Part shown: one piece after another, positions 33,544 to 42,566 of the stretch | Layout: each line of letters starts with the position of its first letter | How positions within the stretch are numbered: the first letter of the stretch is position 1 | Origin: CAMLJR01 sp964500675 | GTDB lineage: Bacteria > Pseudomonadota > Gammaproteobacteria > Pseudomonadales > CAMLJR01 | Reading direction: 5' to 3' | Length of the DNA: 64,000 bases | Assembly: GCA_964500675.1 (NCBI GenBank) | Contig: CAZCNY010000001.1 | Location: 434,001-498,000, forward strand | Made by a program: the position numbers and the translations under genes | The notes under the pieces: generated by a model | Database searches by the model: none | Told to the model about the DNA's origin: nothing | The model's input: the letters and a program-made list of their open reading frames with translations, nothing else

Positions 33544-35388
33544 TTACTCCCCTCTCCCCGCGGGGAGAGGGGATAAAGCAAAATCTCTGATCACTTCGAT
33601 AAATTCATAACCGAAGCGCTCAAGCTTACTGTGTCCGACACCGCTGATGCCGAGCAATTGCGTCGAATTGATCGGCTGCTCGACCGCCATCAAGCGCAAT
33701 GTCGCATCGTGAAACACCATGAATGGCGCGATACCGAGCGTATCGGCAATGCGTTTCCTGCATTCGCGCAGCGCCTGCCATAACGGCTGCAATTCGGGCT
33801 CGACTTCGATTTGGCGATTGCGCGACCGCTGTTCGCGCGCGCCGCTTTCGGTGGTGTCGACGCGCAGCGCGAGTGCAATTTCGCCGCGCAATACCGGGCG
33901 CGATAGTTCGGTCAAACGCAAACCGCCGAATCCCTGTATATCGATTTCAAGCAAGCCGCGAATCAATAATTGACGTATTAGCGAACGCCACTGCTGCTCG
34001 CCGAGTCCGTGACCGATACCAAACGTGCCGAGTTTATCGTGACCGTGTTGCTGCACTTTTTCGGTGTGTTTGCCGAGCAGAATATCGACGACATGCGCGG
34101 CGCCGAAACGCTGACCGCTGCGGTACACGCACGACAATAATTTTTGCGCGGCCTGCGTGCCGTCCCACGTTTGCGGCGGCGCAAGACAAGTATCGCAATT
34201 GCCGCAGCTGACGCCATAATTTTTTTCGAATTGATCGTCGCCGAAATAATCGAGCAGCGAGCGGCGCCGGCAATCGGTGGTTTCGCACCACGCGAGCAGC
34301 GATTCGAGCTTGAAGTTTTCCTGACGCTTGAATTGCTCAGATGCTTCGCTGCTCGCGAGCATATCCTTCATGCGCACCACATCCTGCAAACCGTACAACA
34401 ATAATGCCGTGGCCGGCTCGCCATCGCGACCCGCGCGGCCCGTTTCCTGATAATACGCTTCCATACTTTTCGGCAAATCGAGATGCGCAACGAAGCGCAC
34501 GTCGGGTTTATCGATACCCATGCCAAACGCGATCGTCGCCACCATGACGACACCGTCTTCGCGCAGAAAACGGCGCTGATGCGTTTCGCGCAACAGCGGT
34601 GACAGCCCGGCGTGATACGGTAGCGCGGTGATACCCTGCTCGCTCAACCACTCCGCCGTCTGTTCGACTTTTTTGCGCGACAGACAATAGACAATGCCCG
34701 ACTGACCGCGATAACTGTCGAGAAATTTCAGCAGCTGTTTGCGTGCTTCCAGTTTCGCCGCCACTTTGTAGCAGATATTGGGCCGATCGAAACCGCTGAT
34801 AAATGCCTGCGCCTTGTGCAATTGCAACCGCTCGACGATTTCAACGCGCGTGCGCTGATCGGCGGTTGCGGTTAGCGCGATGCGCGGCACACTGGGAAAA
34901 CGTTCGGCGAGCAGACCGAGACCGAGATAATCCTTGCGAAAATCGTGACCCCATTGACTCACGCAATGCGCTTCATCGATCGCGAACAACGCGATTTCAC
35001 AGCGTTGCAAAAATTGCAGCGTGCGCTCCTGCAGCAAACGCTCGGGCGCGATGTAGAGCATATCGAGATCGCCGCGCAAAAGCTGCTGTTCGACAAGACG
35101 CTGCGCATCGGGTTCGAGCGTTGAATTCAAAAATGCCGCGCGCACACCGAGCTGGTGCAGATTCTCGACCTGGTTTTGCATCAGCGCGATCAGCGGCGAC
35201 ACGATAATGCCGACACCATTGCGCAACAGCGAGGGGATTTGATAGCACAGCGATTTGCCGCCGCCCGTCGGCATCAGCACCAGCGCATCGCCGCCTTGCA
35301 CGAGCGTGTCGATGATGGCCGCCTGCTGTCCACGAAACTGCGGATAGCCGTAGACGGTATGAAGAATATGCGCGGCCTGCTCGATCAT
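33544..35388 (-). CDS. recQ: ATP-dependent DNA helicase RecQ
   Basis: 614 residues. Helicase motifs: Q-motif FRGQQAAI, Walker A LMPTGGGKSLCYQIP (Lys about 45), DEAHC, VATIAFGMGID, motif VI QETGRAGRDG. A zinc-binding RQC region (CETTDCRRRSLLDYFGDD, CGNCDTC) and a C-terminal HRDC domain follow. Acts in recombination repair and fork rescue. The last nine residues (SPLPAGRGE) are encoded by a palindromic repeat, so the native C-terminus was probably replaced or extended when the repeat inserted. Confidence 0.95.
   Translation of the reverse strand: MIEQAAHILHTVYGYPQFRGQQAAIIDTLVQGGDALVLMPTGGGKSLCYQIPSLLRNGVGIIVSPLIALMQNQVENLHQLGVRAAFLNSTLEPDAQRLVEQQLLRGDLDMLYIAPERLLQERTLQFLQRCEIALFAIDEAHCVSQWGHDFRKDYLGLGLLAERFPSVPRIALTATADQRTRVEIVERLQLHKAQAFISGFDRPNICYKVAAKLEARKQLLKFLDSYRGQSGIVYCLSRKKVEQTAEWLSEQGITALPYHAGLSPLLRETHQRRFLREDGVVMVATIAFGMGIDKPDVRFVAHLDLPKSMEAYYQETGRAGRDGEPATALLLYGLQDVVRMKDMLASSEASEQFKRQENFKLESLLAWCETTDCRRRSLLDYFGDDQFEKNYGVSCGNCDTCLAPPQTWDGTQAAQKLLSCVYRSGQRFGAAHVVDILLGKHTEKVQQHGHDKLGTFGIGHGLGEQQWRSLIRQLLIRGLLEIDIQGFGGLRLTELSRPVLRGEIALALRVDTTESGAREQRSRNRQIEVEPELQPLWQALRECRKRIADTLGIAPFMVFHDATLRLMAVEQPINSTQLLGISGVGHSKLERFGYEFIEVIRDFALSPLPAGRGE
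33548..33573. repeat. Perfect 26-bp palindrome overlapping the recQ 3' end
   Basis: Two 13-bp arms (TCCCCTCTCCCCG and its exact complement) meet with no spacer. It resembles the CCCTCTCC/GGAGAGGG-type intergenic repeats found in many copies in some proteobacterial genomes. It encodes the recQ tail and lies just before the DUF45 gene. There is no T-tract on either side, so simple terminator function is unlikely. Confidence 0.8.
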
Positions 35389-35473
35389 GCGCGGTATTAT
35401 ACCGTCGAGCCGAACGAATGGTCGCGGATTTTTATAGGCAGCTACCTTCTAGGTCTTCGTAAATATAAGACAA

Positions 35474-35534
35474 CGCCTATTTAAACGACAGCACCGCGCA
35501 GACACTGTCGTTGCAATCAAGATTTCAATAGGCG
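35474..35534. repeat. Nested inverted repeats at the 3' end of the VPLPA-CTERM gene
   Basis: Outer arms CGCCTATT / AATAGGCG and inner arms ACGACAG / CTGTCGT are perfect. The outer right arm overlaps the last codons of the upstream (minus-strand) gene. The structure could end or stabilise its mRNA. The layout recalls a folded recombination site, but integron attC core sequences are not present. Confidence 0.55.
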
Positions 35535-36154
35535 CTTTTACGACGACACGACAAACCTGCCAACCCTAATATGCTCGAACCAAACATCCACACCGATGCA
35601 GGCAGCGGCACTGATGTTAACGTGTAATCCGTGGTGAGTGTCGCACCGAAACCGTTAGTAATAACTTTAATAGTGCCGCCACCTAGCGTGAAGCTTTGCG
35701 CGCTGTAAAAACCCGCTAAACCATCGGCTGAAAAGGAGGTGTCAGCAGGAATGAAGCTACAAGAATTTAGTGCATCGAGAGCGCCATTGATACACGATGT
35801 GTACTGCGTAAAGGAACCTGCTTGTACTAGATTGTAAACGCCACCACCGGAGCTCGTTGTTGTCAAATGCACGGTGGTATCCGCAATGACGTCGGAATAA
35901 GCAGGCGACCAGCCATAATAGCTGGAATAGTCGCTGACCTGCTCCCCATGAAGCGTCATTGTGAGCAACCCGCTGTCATCTAACACAGCCGTGCCGCTGC
36001 CTCCACCCGAAGTCGGTATTGAGTATGAAATAGCGCCATTAATCGCAGTAGCCGGACTTTCAAAAGAGTAAGTGACATGGTATGAAGTCGTTGCGTTCGC
36101 AACGCACGCCAAACAAACGGTGGAAACAGCCAAAAAAATCTTGATCGCTTTCAT
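35525..36154 (-). CDS. Exported VPLPA/PEP-CTERM-type surface protein
   Basis: 209 residues: signal peptide (MKAIKIFLAVSTVCLACVANA), a Ser/Gly/Thr-rich beta-type body with two cysteines (SCINGALDALNSC), and a C-terminal sorting signal VPLPASVWMFGSSILGLAGL followed by basic CRRK. This tripartite tail is the target of exosortase (EpsH/XrtA-like) systems and is usual in bacteria that make an exopolysaccharide biofilm. No exosortase is encoded in the window. Start chosen at the ATG with GAGGAA seven bases upstream. Body function unknown. Confidence 0.85.
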   Translation of the reverse strand: MKAIKIFLAVSTVCLACVANATTSYHVTYSFESPATAINGAISYSIPTSGGGSGTAVLDDSGLLTMTLHGEQVSDYSSYYGWSPAYSDVIADTTVHLTTTSSGGGVYNLVQAGSFTQYTSCINGALDALNSCSFIPADTSFSADGLAGFYSAQSFTLGGGTIKVITNGFGATLTTDYTLTSVPLPASVWMFGSSILGLAGLSCRRKSAY

Positions 36155-36385
36155 CTTGCATTTCCTCGAGGCAAATTCGAGAGTGCAGAAGATCTTATTG
36201 TTGTTCTTAGCACTTTCATGTAAGCGATACGGCTTTCTATCGCAAAGCACTAACGAGATCGTCGCAGTCTCTCGAAACGATTATTTATTTGAATATTTGA
36301 TGCGACGCGATAGCTATTTATTATCTACGTCCATGCCACACTATATTCTCAATACACTTGGATCAATGTCAAGCCTTAGAAAATA

Positions 36386-37492
36386 TCAATCCAAGCGTTT
36401 ACGGAATCTCTTAACCGCCACCGTCAGCAGCACTGTTTCAATGATAAATAGCGCCAGAAACTCCATCCACAGATCGGTCACTCCCGCAGAGCGCAGCATG
36501 ATGCCGCGCACCAGGCGCACGAAATGCGTGAGTGGAAATGTTTCGGCCAGCCATTGCGCCGGTTTCGGCATACCGGCGAAAGGAAACATGAATCCGGACA
36601 ACAGAATCTGCGGCAGGAAACTAAAAAACGAAAGCTGCATGGCTTGAAACTGCGTATGCACGAATGTCGATATGAAAATACCGAGCGCCAGCGCGGCAAA
36701 AATGTAAATCAGCGCCGCCAGATACAACGTGACGAGCGAGCCGCGCACGGGCACGCTGAAAATTAATTTCCCCAGCAGCAAAATCAATGCGGTTTGAACC
36801 AGACCGATGCCGATATAGGGGATGACTTTGCCCAAGGTTATCTCGATGGGCGACAGCGGTGTCGTGATCAGAAATTCGAGATTGCCGTGTTCGCGCTCGC
36901 GCACGAGAGCGATCGCGGTGAACATCGTCATCGTCATTTGCAGAATCACGCCGATCAGCCCCGGCACCGTATTGACCGGCGCGCTGCGCTCGGGGTTGTA
37001 GTAGTTGGCGATCGATACCTGCGCATTCAAACTCGGTGTGTGGCGCTCGCGCAACAATGTGGTGATCGGCAGCGACACCAGCTGTCGCGCCGCGCCCTGC
37101 ACCGATTGATCGGAGCCATCGACAATCAATTGCACCAGCGATTCGCCCGGCTGCGCCAAACGGCGCTCGAAATCGGGCGGAATCACGAGCGCTGCGCTGA
37201 TACGCCCCTCGCGCAGCAGCGCATTCAATTCATTTTCCGTGGCAACTTGATAACGGAAATTGAAAATCTGCGAGCGCTCGACGGTTGCGACCAGTTCGCG
37301 GCTGCTATTTGTCTGTGCGGAATCGAGCAACGCCGCATCGAGATTGCGCACATCCATATTGATGGCGTAACCGAACAGCACGATCATCATCAAGGGCATG
37401 CCGACGATCATCGCGTACGAAAGACGATCGCGACGCAGTTGTCGCAATTCCTTGACGACGATCGCCCACAGCCGCAGCCACGAGATATTCAT
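36386..37492 (-). CDS. ABC-2 type transporter permease (YhhJ/YbhR-like)
   Basis: 368 residues: an N-terminal membrane helix, a large extracytoplasmic domain (about residues 45-175) and five C-terminal helices with VPGLIGVILQMTMTMFTAIALVREREHGNLEFLITTPLSPIEITLGK, the ABC-2 signature region. Typical exporter of drugs or envelope components. The start overlaps the ATPase gene stop by four bases, in the order HlyD - ATPase - permease. Confidence 0.92.
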   Translation of the reverse strand: MNISWLRLWAIVVKELRQLRRDRLSYAMIVGMPLMMIVLFGYAINMDVRNLDAALLDSAQTNSSRELVATVERSQIFNFRYQVATENELNALLREGRISAALVIPPDFERRLAQPGESLVQLIVDGSDQSVQGAARQLVSLPITTLLRERHTPSLNAQVSIANYYNPERSAPVNTVPGLIGVILQMTMTMFTAIALVREREHGNLEFLITTPLSPIEITLGKVIPYIGIGLVQTALILLLGKLIFSVPVRGSLVTLYLAALIYIFAALALGIFISTFVHTQFQAMQLSFFSFLPQILLSGFMFPFAGMPKPAQWLAETFPLTHFVRLVRGIMLRSAGVTDLWMEFLALFIIETVLLTVAVKRFRKRLD

Positions 37493-38424
37493 TGATGTTT
37501 GTATGTCGCCATGACAAAGACGTCCTCAAGATTCGGCGGCGTCGGCGCCACATGAGCAGGAATATTCAAATTATCGAGTTTCTGCTGCACGAGCGACACG
37601 GCGTTTTCACGCACATTGGTCATCACGCGCAAACTCGCGCCGATTTGCGCAGCGGCTAACACCGGATCGACACCGTGCAATGCTTGCTGCGCTGCCCGCG
37701 GCGACTCGCATGCAACCAACAACACTTCGCCGGGCAAATTCGCCATCAAGCGCTGCGGACTGTCCGCCGCCATTAAACATCCGCGATCGAGAATGGCGAG
37801 ACGATGACAGCGCTCCGCTTCATCCATGTAATGCGTCGAAACCAGCAGCGTCGTACCCTGATCGGTAAGCGCGAACAGCGAGTCCCAAAAATCGCGGCGC
37901 GACTGCGGATCCACCGCGCTGGTCGGCTCGTCGAGAAATAGCAATTCGGGTTTGTGCAATACCGCCGCGGCCAGCGCCACACGCTGACGTTGACCGCCGC
38001 TCAACGTGCCGGCCGCCTGCGCGGCGAGATCGCGCAACCAGTACAGCTCCAGCAATTCATCGACGCGGCGTTTCGCTTTAGCGCCACCGAGGCCGTGAAT
38101 ATTCGCCACGAAAATTAAATTTTCGAGAACACTCAGATCGGTGTACAACGAAAAATTCTGTGTCATGTAGCCCATGCGCTTTTTCAACGCTTCGGCATCA
38201 TCCGGTATCGACAGACCCAGCACTTCAATAACACCTGAGCTCGGCAACAACAGACCGCACAACAGACGAATTGTTGTCGACTTACCCGATCCGTTAGGGC
38301 CGAGAAAACCGTAAACCTCGCCGCGCCGCACGTCCAGATCGACATGATCGACCGCGATCTTTTCGCCAAAGCGGCGCGTCAAACCGCGTGTGACAATAAC
38401 GTTTTCAGTACCGTTGGGATTCAT
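37489..38424 (-). CDS. ABC transporter ATP-binding protein (exporter)
   Basis: 311 residues with Walker A FLGPNGSGKSTTIRLL, signature LSGGQRQRVALAAAVLH, Walker B LLFLDEPTSAVDP, switch His in VSTHYMDEAERC, and a C-terminal extension typical of DrrA/YhiH-type exporters. It has only one ATPase unit, unlike E. coli RbbA, which fuses two and a permease. Eight bases after the HlyD gene. Confidence 0.93.
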   Translation of the reverse strand: MNPNGTENVIVTRGLTRRFGEKIAVDHVDLDVRRGEVYGFLGPNGSGKSTTIRLLCGLLLPSSGVIEVLGLSIPDDAEALKKRMGYMTQNFSLYTDLSVLENLIFVANIHGLGGAKAKRRVDELLELYWLRDLAAQAAGTLSGGQRQRVALAAAVLHKPELLFLDEPTSAVDPQSRRDFWDSLFALTDQGTTLLVSTHYMDEAERCHRLAILDRGCLMAADSPQRLMANLPGEVLLVACESPRAAQQALHGVDPVLAAAQIGASLRVMTNVRENAVSLVQQKLDNLNIPAHVAPTPPNLEDVFVMATYKHQ

Positions 38425-38432
38425 CGCCGCGC

Positions 38433-39401
38433 TCAGTTATCGGCGCGTGCGTTGCGCGGCTCGGCGTGGCAGGGAAGCCCCGGAGGCACTTGCTTGGCGG
38501 CATCGCCCTGCAATACCAATTCAGCGCGATAACTCATGCGGCTGGCATCCTCGCCGCTGAGCGCATAGTACGGTGTGAATGTCGCTTCGCTGCGCACGCT
38601 GCGCAAAATTGCCGTAAACGGTTTATCGAAACCATCGACACGCACGCTGAACGGCGCACCATCGTGCAACTGCGCACGCTGTTTTTCGGGGATGAAAACG
38701 CGCGCGTACGGCGCATCGCCAACCAGCAGGCTGACCAATGTCGCACCCACCGGCGGCTGATCGCCCAATCGATACGGCAAGGCATCGACACGTCCCGCGC
38801 GCGGCGCGCGCACATCGAGACGATCGCGCGTCAATTGCAAACGCTGCGCGTTTGCCTGCGCCGCCGCCAACGCAGCTTCGGCCTGCGCCAGTTGCTCGGG
38901 ACGCGTGCCATGCAGCAGCTCCTGCAATTGTGCGCGCTGCGCGTTGACCGCTGCGGCAGTGGTGCGCGCATTGGTTTCGGCACGGTCGCGATCCTGCTGC
39001 GAAATCATATTGGATTTACGCAGCGCAAGCGCACGCTGATATTCGCGCTGCGCATTTTCTGCATTGCTGTCGGCGCGTGCGAGTTCCGCGCGCGCGCTAT
39101 CGATGGTCTCCTTGCGCGCGCCGTGACGCAATTCCAATAATTGCGCGTGCAGACGCTCGACATCGGCCTGCGCCGCGCGCAGTTGCGCATCGGTGCGGCG
39201 CGTGTCGAGTTGCAATAACAGCTCGCCCGCTTGCACGCGCTGACCTTCGCTGACGCTGAGCTGAACGATGGGCTCGGAGACTTCGGCAAGCACCGCGGCG
39301 CGATCCCACTCGGTAGTGCCGGGCGCCGACCACGACGCAGAATGATGACAGGCGGAGAGCAGAACTAATAGCGCAATCATTGCGCTGCGCTGGATAACCA
39401 C
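38433..39401 (-). CDS. HlyD-family periplasmic adaptor (membrane fusion lipoprotein, YhiI-like)
   Basis: About 322 residues. A lipobox-like LLSAC near the N-terminus predicts a lipoprotein. It is followed by a biotinyl-lipoyl-like half (EPIVQLSVSEGQRVQAGELLLQLD), a long coiled-coil hairpin (about residues 65-185) and the second half (LDVRAPRAGRVDALPYRLGDQ). Links the ABC exporter to an outer-membrane channel not encoded here. The start is uncertain: a GTG at 39401 gives a basic n-region, the ATG at 39380 gives a very short one, and neither has a good ribosome site. First gene of a three-gene efflux operon, divergent from bioA. Confidence 0.85.
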   Translation of the reverse strand: MVIQRSAMIALLVLLSACHHSASWSAPGTTEWDRAAVLAEVSEPIVQLSVSEGQRVQAGELLLQLDTRRTDAQLRAAQADVERLHAQLLELRHGARKETIDSARAELARADSNAENAQREYQRALALRKSNMISQQDRDRAETNARTTAAAVNAQRAQLQELLHGTRPEQLAQAEAALAAAQANAQRLQLTRDRLDVRAPRAGRVDALPYRLGDQPPVGATLVSLLVGDAPYARVFIPEKQRAQLHDGAPFSVRVDGFDKPFTAILRSVRSEATFTPYYALSGEDASRMSYRAELVLQGDAAKQVPPGLPCHAEPRNARADN

Positions 39402-39585
39402 ACGACCAATAACCACACGATAAATAATCACACGAACGAATAGCGGCAAGATACGGCCCTCCAGGCGCGAATTGTAAGGAGCCGCAACGACAACGGCAAA
39501 CTTGATTTGCATCCATATCAACAGCATCGACACTTGCCTACAATGCACCCTTTCTAATTTGCGTACACGAGACGAGTTCCACGCC

Positions 39586-40881
39586 ATGCCAACGACCTCC
39601 AGCGCCGCCATGCTGCAATTCGATCGCGAACATTTGTGGCACCCCTATGCGTCGATGCATACGCCTGCTCCCGTTTTTCCCGTTGTCGCCGCGCACGGTG
39701 TGCGCTTGCAGCTGGCCAACGGCCGCGAACTGATCGATGGCACCAGCTCCTGGTGGAGTACACTGCACGGCTACAATCACCCGGTGTTGAATCATGCCGC
39801 GCAGACGCAACTCGCCGCGATGTCGAACGTGATGTTCGGCGGCATCACGCATCCGCCGGCGGTGAAACTCGGCGAGCTTCTCACCGCCATCACGCCGGCA
39901 GCGCTTACGCAAATATTTTTTTGCGATTCGGGTTCGGTCGCAGTCGAAATCGCCATCAAGATGGCGCTGCAATATTGGCAGGCGCTTGGGCAGAGCAAGA
40001 AAAGCAAATTGCTTGCTGCGCGCGGCGGTTACCACGGCGATACGTTCATGGCGATGTCGGTGTGCGATCCGGTCGAAGGTATGCACCATTTATTCGCCAA
40101 TGCGCTGCCGCAACAATTCTTCGCCGATAAACCGCAGACGCGCTTCGGCGAACCGTTCGACGACAGCGAACTCAATTCACTCAAAAAAATTCTCGTCGAT
40201 CATCACGAGGAAATCGCAGCGCTGATTATCGAGCCGATTTTTCAGGGCGCGAGCGCCATGCATTTTTATGCGCCCGATTATTTGCAGCACGTGCGCCGTC
40301 TGTGCGATGACTACGGCGTGCTGCTGATTGGCGATGAAATCGCGACCGGTTTCGGCCGCACCGGCAAATTATTCGCGTGCGAATACGCCGGTATCAGCCC
40401 CGACATTATGTGTCTCGGCAAAGCGATCACGGGCGGTTATCTGTCATTCGCGGCAACGCTGTGCACGCGCCATGTCAGCGACACAATTTGCAGCGCGCCG
40501 CCCGGTGCGTTGATGCACGGCCCCACTTTCATGGCGAATCCGCTCGCGTGCGCGATTGCGTGCGCCAGCATCGAACTGCTGATTTCGCAGCCATGGCAGC
40601 GCGTGGTGCGCCATATCGAAACTCAATTGCGTATCGGGCTTGAGCCTGCGCATGCACTGCCGAATGTCGCCGATGTGCGCGTGCTCGGCGCTATCGGTGT
40701 GATTGAAATGCATCGCGCGGTGAATGTGTCGGTGGTGCAAGAATTATTCGTCGAGCGCGGCTTGTGGGTGCGGCCGTTTGGAAAATTTATTTATACGATG
40801 CCGCCCTTCATTATCGGCGACGATGATCTCGCGGCATTGACAGCGGGCATGGTGGAAGTCGCGGCGAAATGTGTGCAATAA
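39586..40881 (+). CDS. bioA: Adenosylmethionine-8-amino-7-oxononanoate aminotransferase BioA
   Basis: 431 residues. PLP enzyme that makes 7,8-diaminopelargonate in biotin synthesis. Motifs: HLWHPYASM, GTSSWWSTLHGYNHP, the PLP Asp in LIGDEIATGFGRTG, the Schiff-base Lys in CLGKAITGGYLS and the late PTFMANPLACA. No other bio genes are adjacent, so it is an orphan of that pathway here. The ATG at 39586 (MPTTSSAAM) is preferred; upstream in-frame starts are not supported by homology or a ribosome site. Confidence 0.95.
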   Translation: MPTTSSAAMLQFDREHLWHPYASMHTPAPVFPVVAAHGVRLQLANGRELIDGTSSWWSTLHGYNHPVLNHAAQTQLAAMSNVMFGGITHPPAVKLGELLTAITPAALTQIFFCDSGSVAVEIAIKMALQYWQALGQSKKSKLLAARGGYHGDTFMAMSVCDPVEGMHHLFANALPQQFFADKPQTRFGEPFDDSELNSLKKILVDHHEEIAALIIEPIFQGASAMHFYAPDYLQHVRRLCDDYGVLLIGDEIATGFGRTGKLFACEYAGISPDIMCLGKAITGGYLSFAATLCTRHVSDTICSAPPGALMHGPTFMANPLACAIACASIELLISQPWQRVVRHIETQLRIGLEPAHALPNVADVRVLGAIGVIEMHRAVNVSVVQELFVERGLWVRPFGKFIYTMPPFIIGDDDLAALTAGMVEVAAKCVQ

Positions 40882-40904
40882 CTCGGTGAATTTTATTTCC
40901 GCCC

Positions 40905-40970
40905 CATTAAAGCGGGGTGAGGGGGGATTTGAATCGCCGCGGTAAATTCCCGTCAGTCCCGCTTTCATTC
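40905..40970. repeat. Inverted repeat overlapping the parA 3' end
   Basis: AAAGCGGG (40909-40916) and CCCGCTTT (40958-40965) are perfect arms, extended to about 11 bp with one mismatch, around a 41-base loop with GGGGGG and a CCGCGG centre. It covers the last codons of parA and the gap to bioA. It looks like an inserted intergenic repeat element rather than coding sequence. Confidence 0.5.
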
Positions 40971-41647
40971 AAGGGGGAGGCGGTGCCGCCCCGGCTTTCG
41001 TTATGCTGCGCAAGCCAATCGAGCAGCGGCTGCCAGGCATCGAGATCCTCTTTTACCTTCTGCTCGGGCATTTCGAAAATACCGAGCCCCTGTCCCGCCG
41101 CGTTGATGTAGTTATGCGTATCGCGCAACGTCGTCACGAATGGAATACGCAGCGTCGTTAAAAAATGCACGAGGCGCTGGTACACCAGCGTATTTTTGCG
41201 CGCGCGATTGGCGACAACAGCAATGCGCTGCTCGTCGCGGTTGATCTTCGCGATCGTGAGCAACTGACCGATCGAGTTAGCCACCGCGTGAATGTCGACA
41301 TCGGAGGGCAGCACGGGGATCACGATGGCACTCGCTTCCTGCAACGTGCGTTGAAACGCGGCGATATCGAGCGCGGCGGCGGTGTCGATGATGAGACATT
41401 CCGTATTGGGCTCGACGCGCAGAAACCAATTGCGCGTGACCCCGAGCGGATGCTTGTACGCGGGAATGACCTGAATGCGCGGCAGCTCGGCCGGGCGCTG
41501 CCCAACCCAAAACGTACTCGAACCCTGCGTGTCGTAATCCATCAGCGCGGTTTTTTTGCCGCTCGCAGCGAAGTAGCTCGCCAGATTGGTGGCCAGCGTG
41601 GTCTTACCGGAGCCGCCCTTGGGGTTCAATACCGCGATGCGCTGCAT
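40907..41647 (-). CDS. Orphan ParA/MinD-family ATPase
   Basis: 246 residues with Walker A NPKGGSGKTTLATNLA, DYDTQGSSTFW and a Walker B CLIIDTAA. Unlike chromosomal ParA it has no parB or parS neighbour, so its cargo is unknown. The C-terminal tail after about residue 222 (ESRGGTASPLNESGTDGN...) is encoded by the inverted-repeat element and is not ParA-like. Function cannot be specified beyond ATP-driven positioning or dimer switching. Confidence 0.85.
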   Translation of the reverse strand: MQRIAVLNPKGGSGKTTLATNLASYFAASGKKTALMDYDTQGSSTFWVGQRPAELPRIQVIPAYKHPLGVTRNWFLRVEPNTECLIIDTAAALDIAAFQRTLQEASAIVIPVLPSDVDIHAVANSIGQLLTIAKINRDEQRIAVVANRARKNTLVYQRLVHFLTTLRIPFVTTLRDTHNYINAAGQGLGIFEMPEQKVKEDLDAWQPLLDWLAQHNESRGGTASPLNESGTDGNLPRRFKSPLTPL

Positions 41648-41689
41648 GGAATAAGGTCCGCTACCCGCTCAAATCCGCATTGGAGAATG

Positions 41690-41701
41690 ACCATAGTGTA
41701 G
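41690..41701 (-). promoter_or_regulatory. Candidate -10 element of parA
   Basis: Minus-strand GACTACACTATGG fits an extended -10 (CTACACT) of sigma-70/sigma-38 promoters about 45-55 bases before parA. The same GACTACACT string precedes fleN. No strong -35 is visible. Confidence 0.35.
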
Positions 41702-41765
41702 TCATTTGCAGCGAGGCTTTCATGCAGGGCCTCGCAAAGTCGCGAATTTGTTGCGATGGCGGCGA

Positions 41766-42566
41766 TCAATGCCGCAAGAACTGCTGCACCATTTGATTAA
41801 ATATCACGGGCTTTTCCCCATGCAACCAATGCCCCGCCCCAGCTATCGTTTTCAACTTAAATTCTGGAAATAACTTTCGCATCGCTCCTTCGTATTCAGG
41901 GAGTATGTAGTTCGAGAGTTCGCCCTTGATGAACAAGGTCGATCCGGCGAATGGATCGCCGCTTTGCGCGACTGTGATATTTGAGTAATTCGCTTGCAGC
42001 GCGGGTAAATTGAAACGCCAGCGCCAGATATCACCGTCCTTGTATAAACTTTTGAGTAAAAATTGGCGCACGCCGAGATCTGAAATCGATCGCGCCAATT
42101 GCGCATCGACGTCACCGCGATTGGCGATGTTGCGCAGATCCAACCGTTGCAAAGCGGAAAAAATCTCCGTGTGATGCGGTGCGTACGCAACCGGAGCGAT
42201 ATCGGCAACGATCAACCGTTGCACGCGCGCGGCGTCCTGCAAGGCCAATTGCATCGCCACGCGACCGCCGAGCGAATGGCCGACGATATGACTGCGGGCA
42301 ATCCCGAGCGTATCCTGCAACAGCGCGATATCGGCCGCCATCGCCGCGAAACTCATGACGTCGCTGTGCGGGGAGCGTCCATGGTTGCGCAAATCGATTT
42401 GCACGACACGAAATTCGTCCGCCAACGCTTTCGCCAATGCACCGAGGTTATCGCCCGCGCCGAACAGGCCGTGCAACAGCAACACCCAGTCGCCATGCTC
42501 GCCCGCCACGCGATAATGCAGCGGCAATGCGATTGCATCATTCGCTTCGATGGCTATTTCTTGCAC
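41766..42566 (-). CDS. ybfF: Alpha/beta-hydrolase, YbfF-like esterase
   Basis: 266 residues. Oxyanion region LLHGLFGAGDNLGALAKAL, DLRNHGRSPHS, nucleophile elbow GHSLGGRVAM and the final catalytic His in AGAGHWLHGEKP. The pattern matches YbfF-type acyl esterases; physiological substrate unknown. Divergent from the lipoprotein gene across 110 bases. A 7-bp GCGAGGC/GCCTCGC hairpin lies after its stop but lacks a T-tract. Confidence 0.88.
   Translation of the reverse strand: MQEIAIEANDAIALPLHYRVAGEHGDWVLLLHGLFGAGDNLGALAKALADEFRVVQIDLRNHGRSPHSDVMSFAAMAADIALLQDTLGIARSHIVGHSLGGRVAMQLALQDAARVQRLIVADIAPVAYAPHHTEIFSALQRLDLRNIANRGDVDAQLARSISDLGVRQFLLKSLYKDGDIWRWRFNLPALQANYSNITVAQSGDPFAGSTLFIKGELSNYILPEYEGAMRKLFPEFKLKTIAGAGHWLHGEKPVIFNQMVQQFLRH

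Noticed and set aside
35474..35534. Integron attC site
   Set aside because: The RYYYAAC/GTTRRRY core sites are missing, and there is no integrase or cassette array.
41711..41735. GCGAGGC/GCCTCGC hairpin between the YbfF-like gene and parA
   Set aside because: Good stem but no T-run on the relevant strand; not called a terminator.
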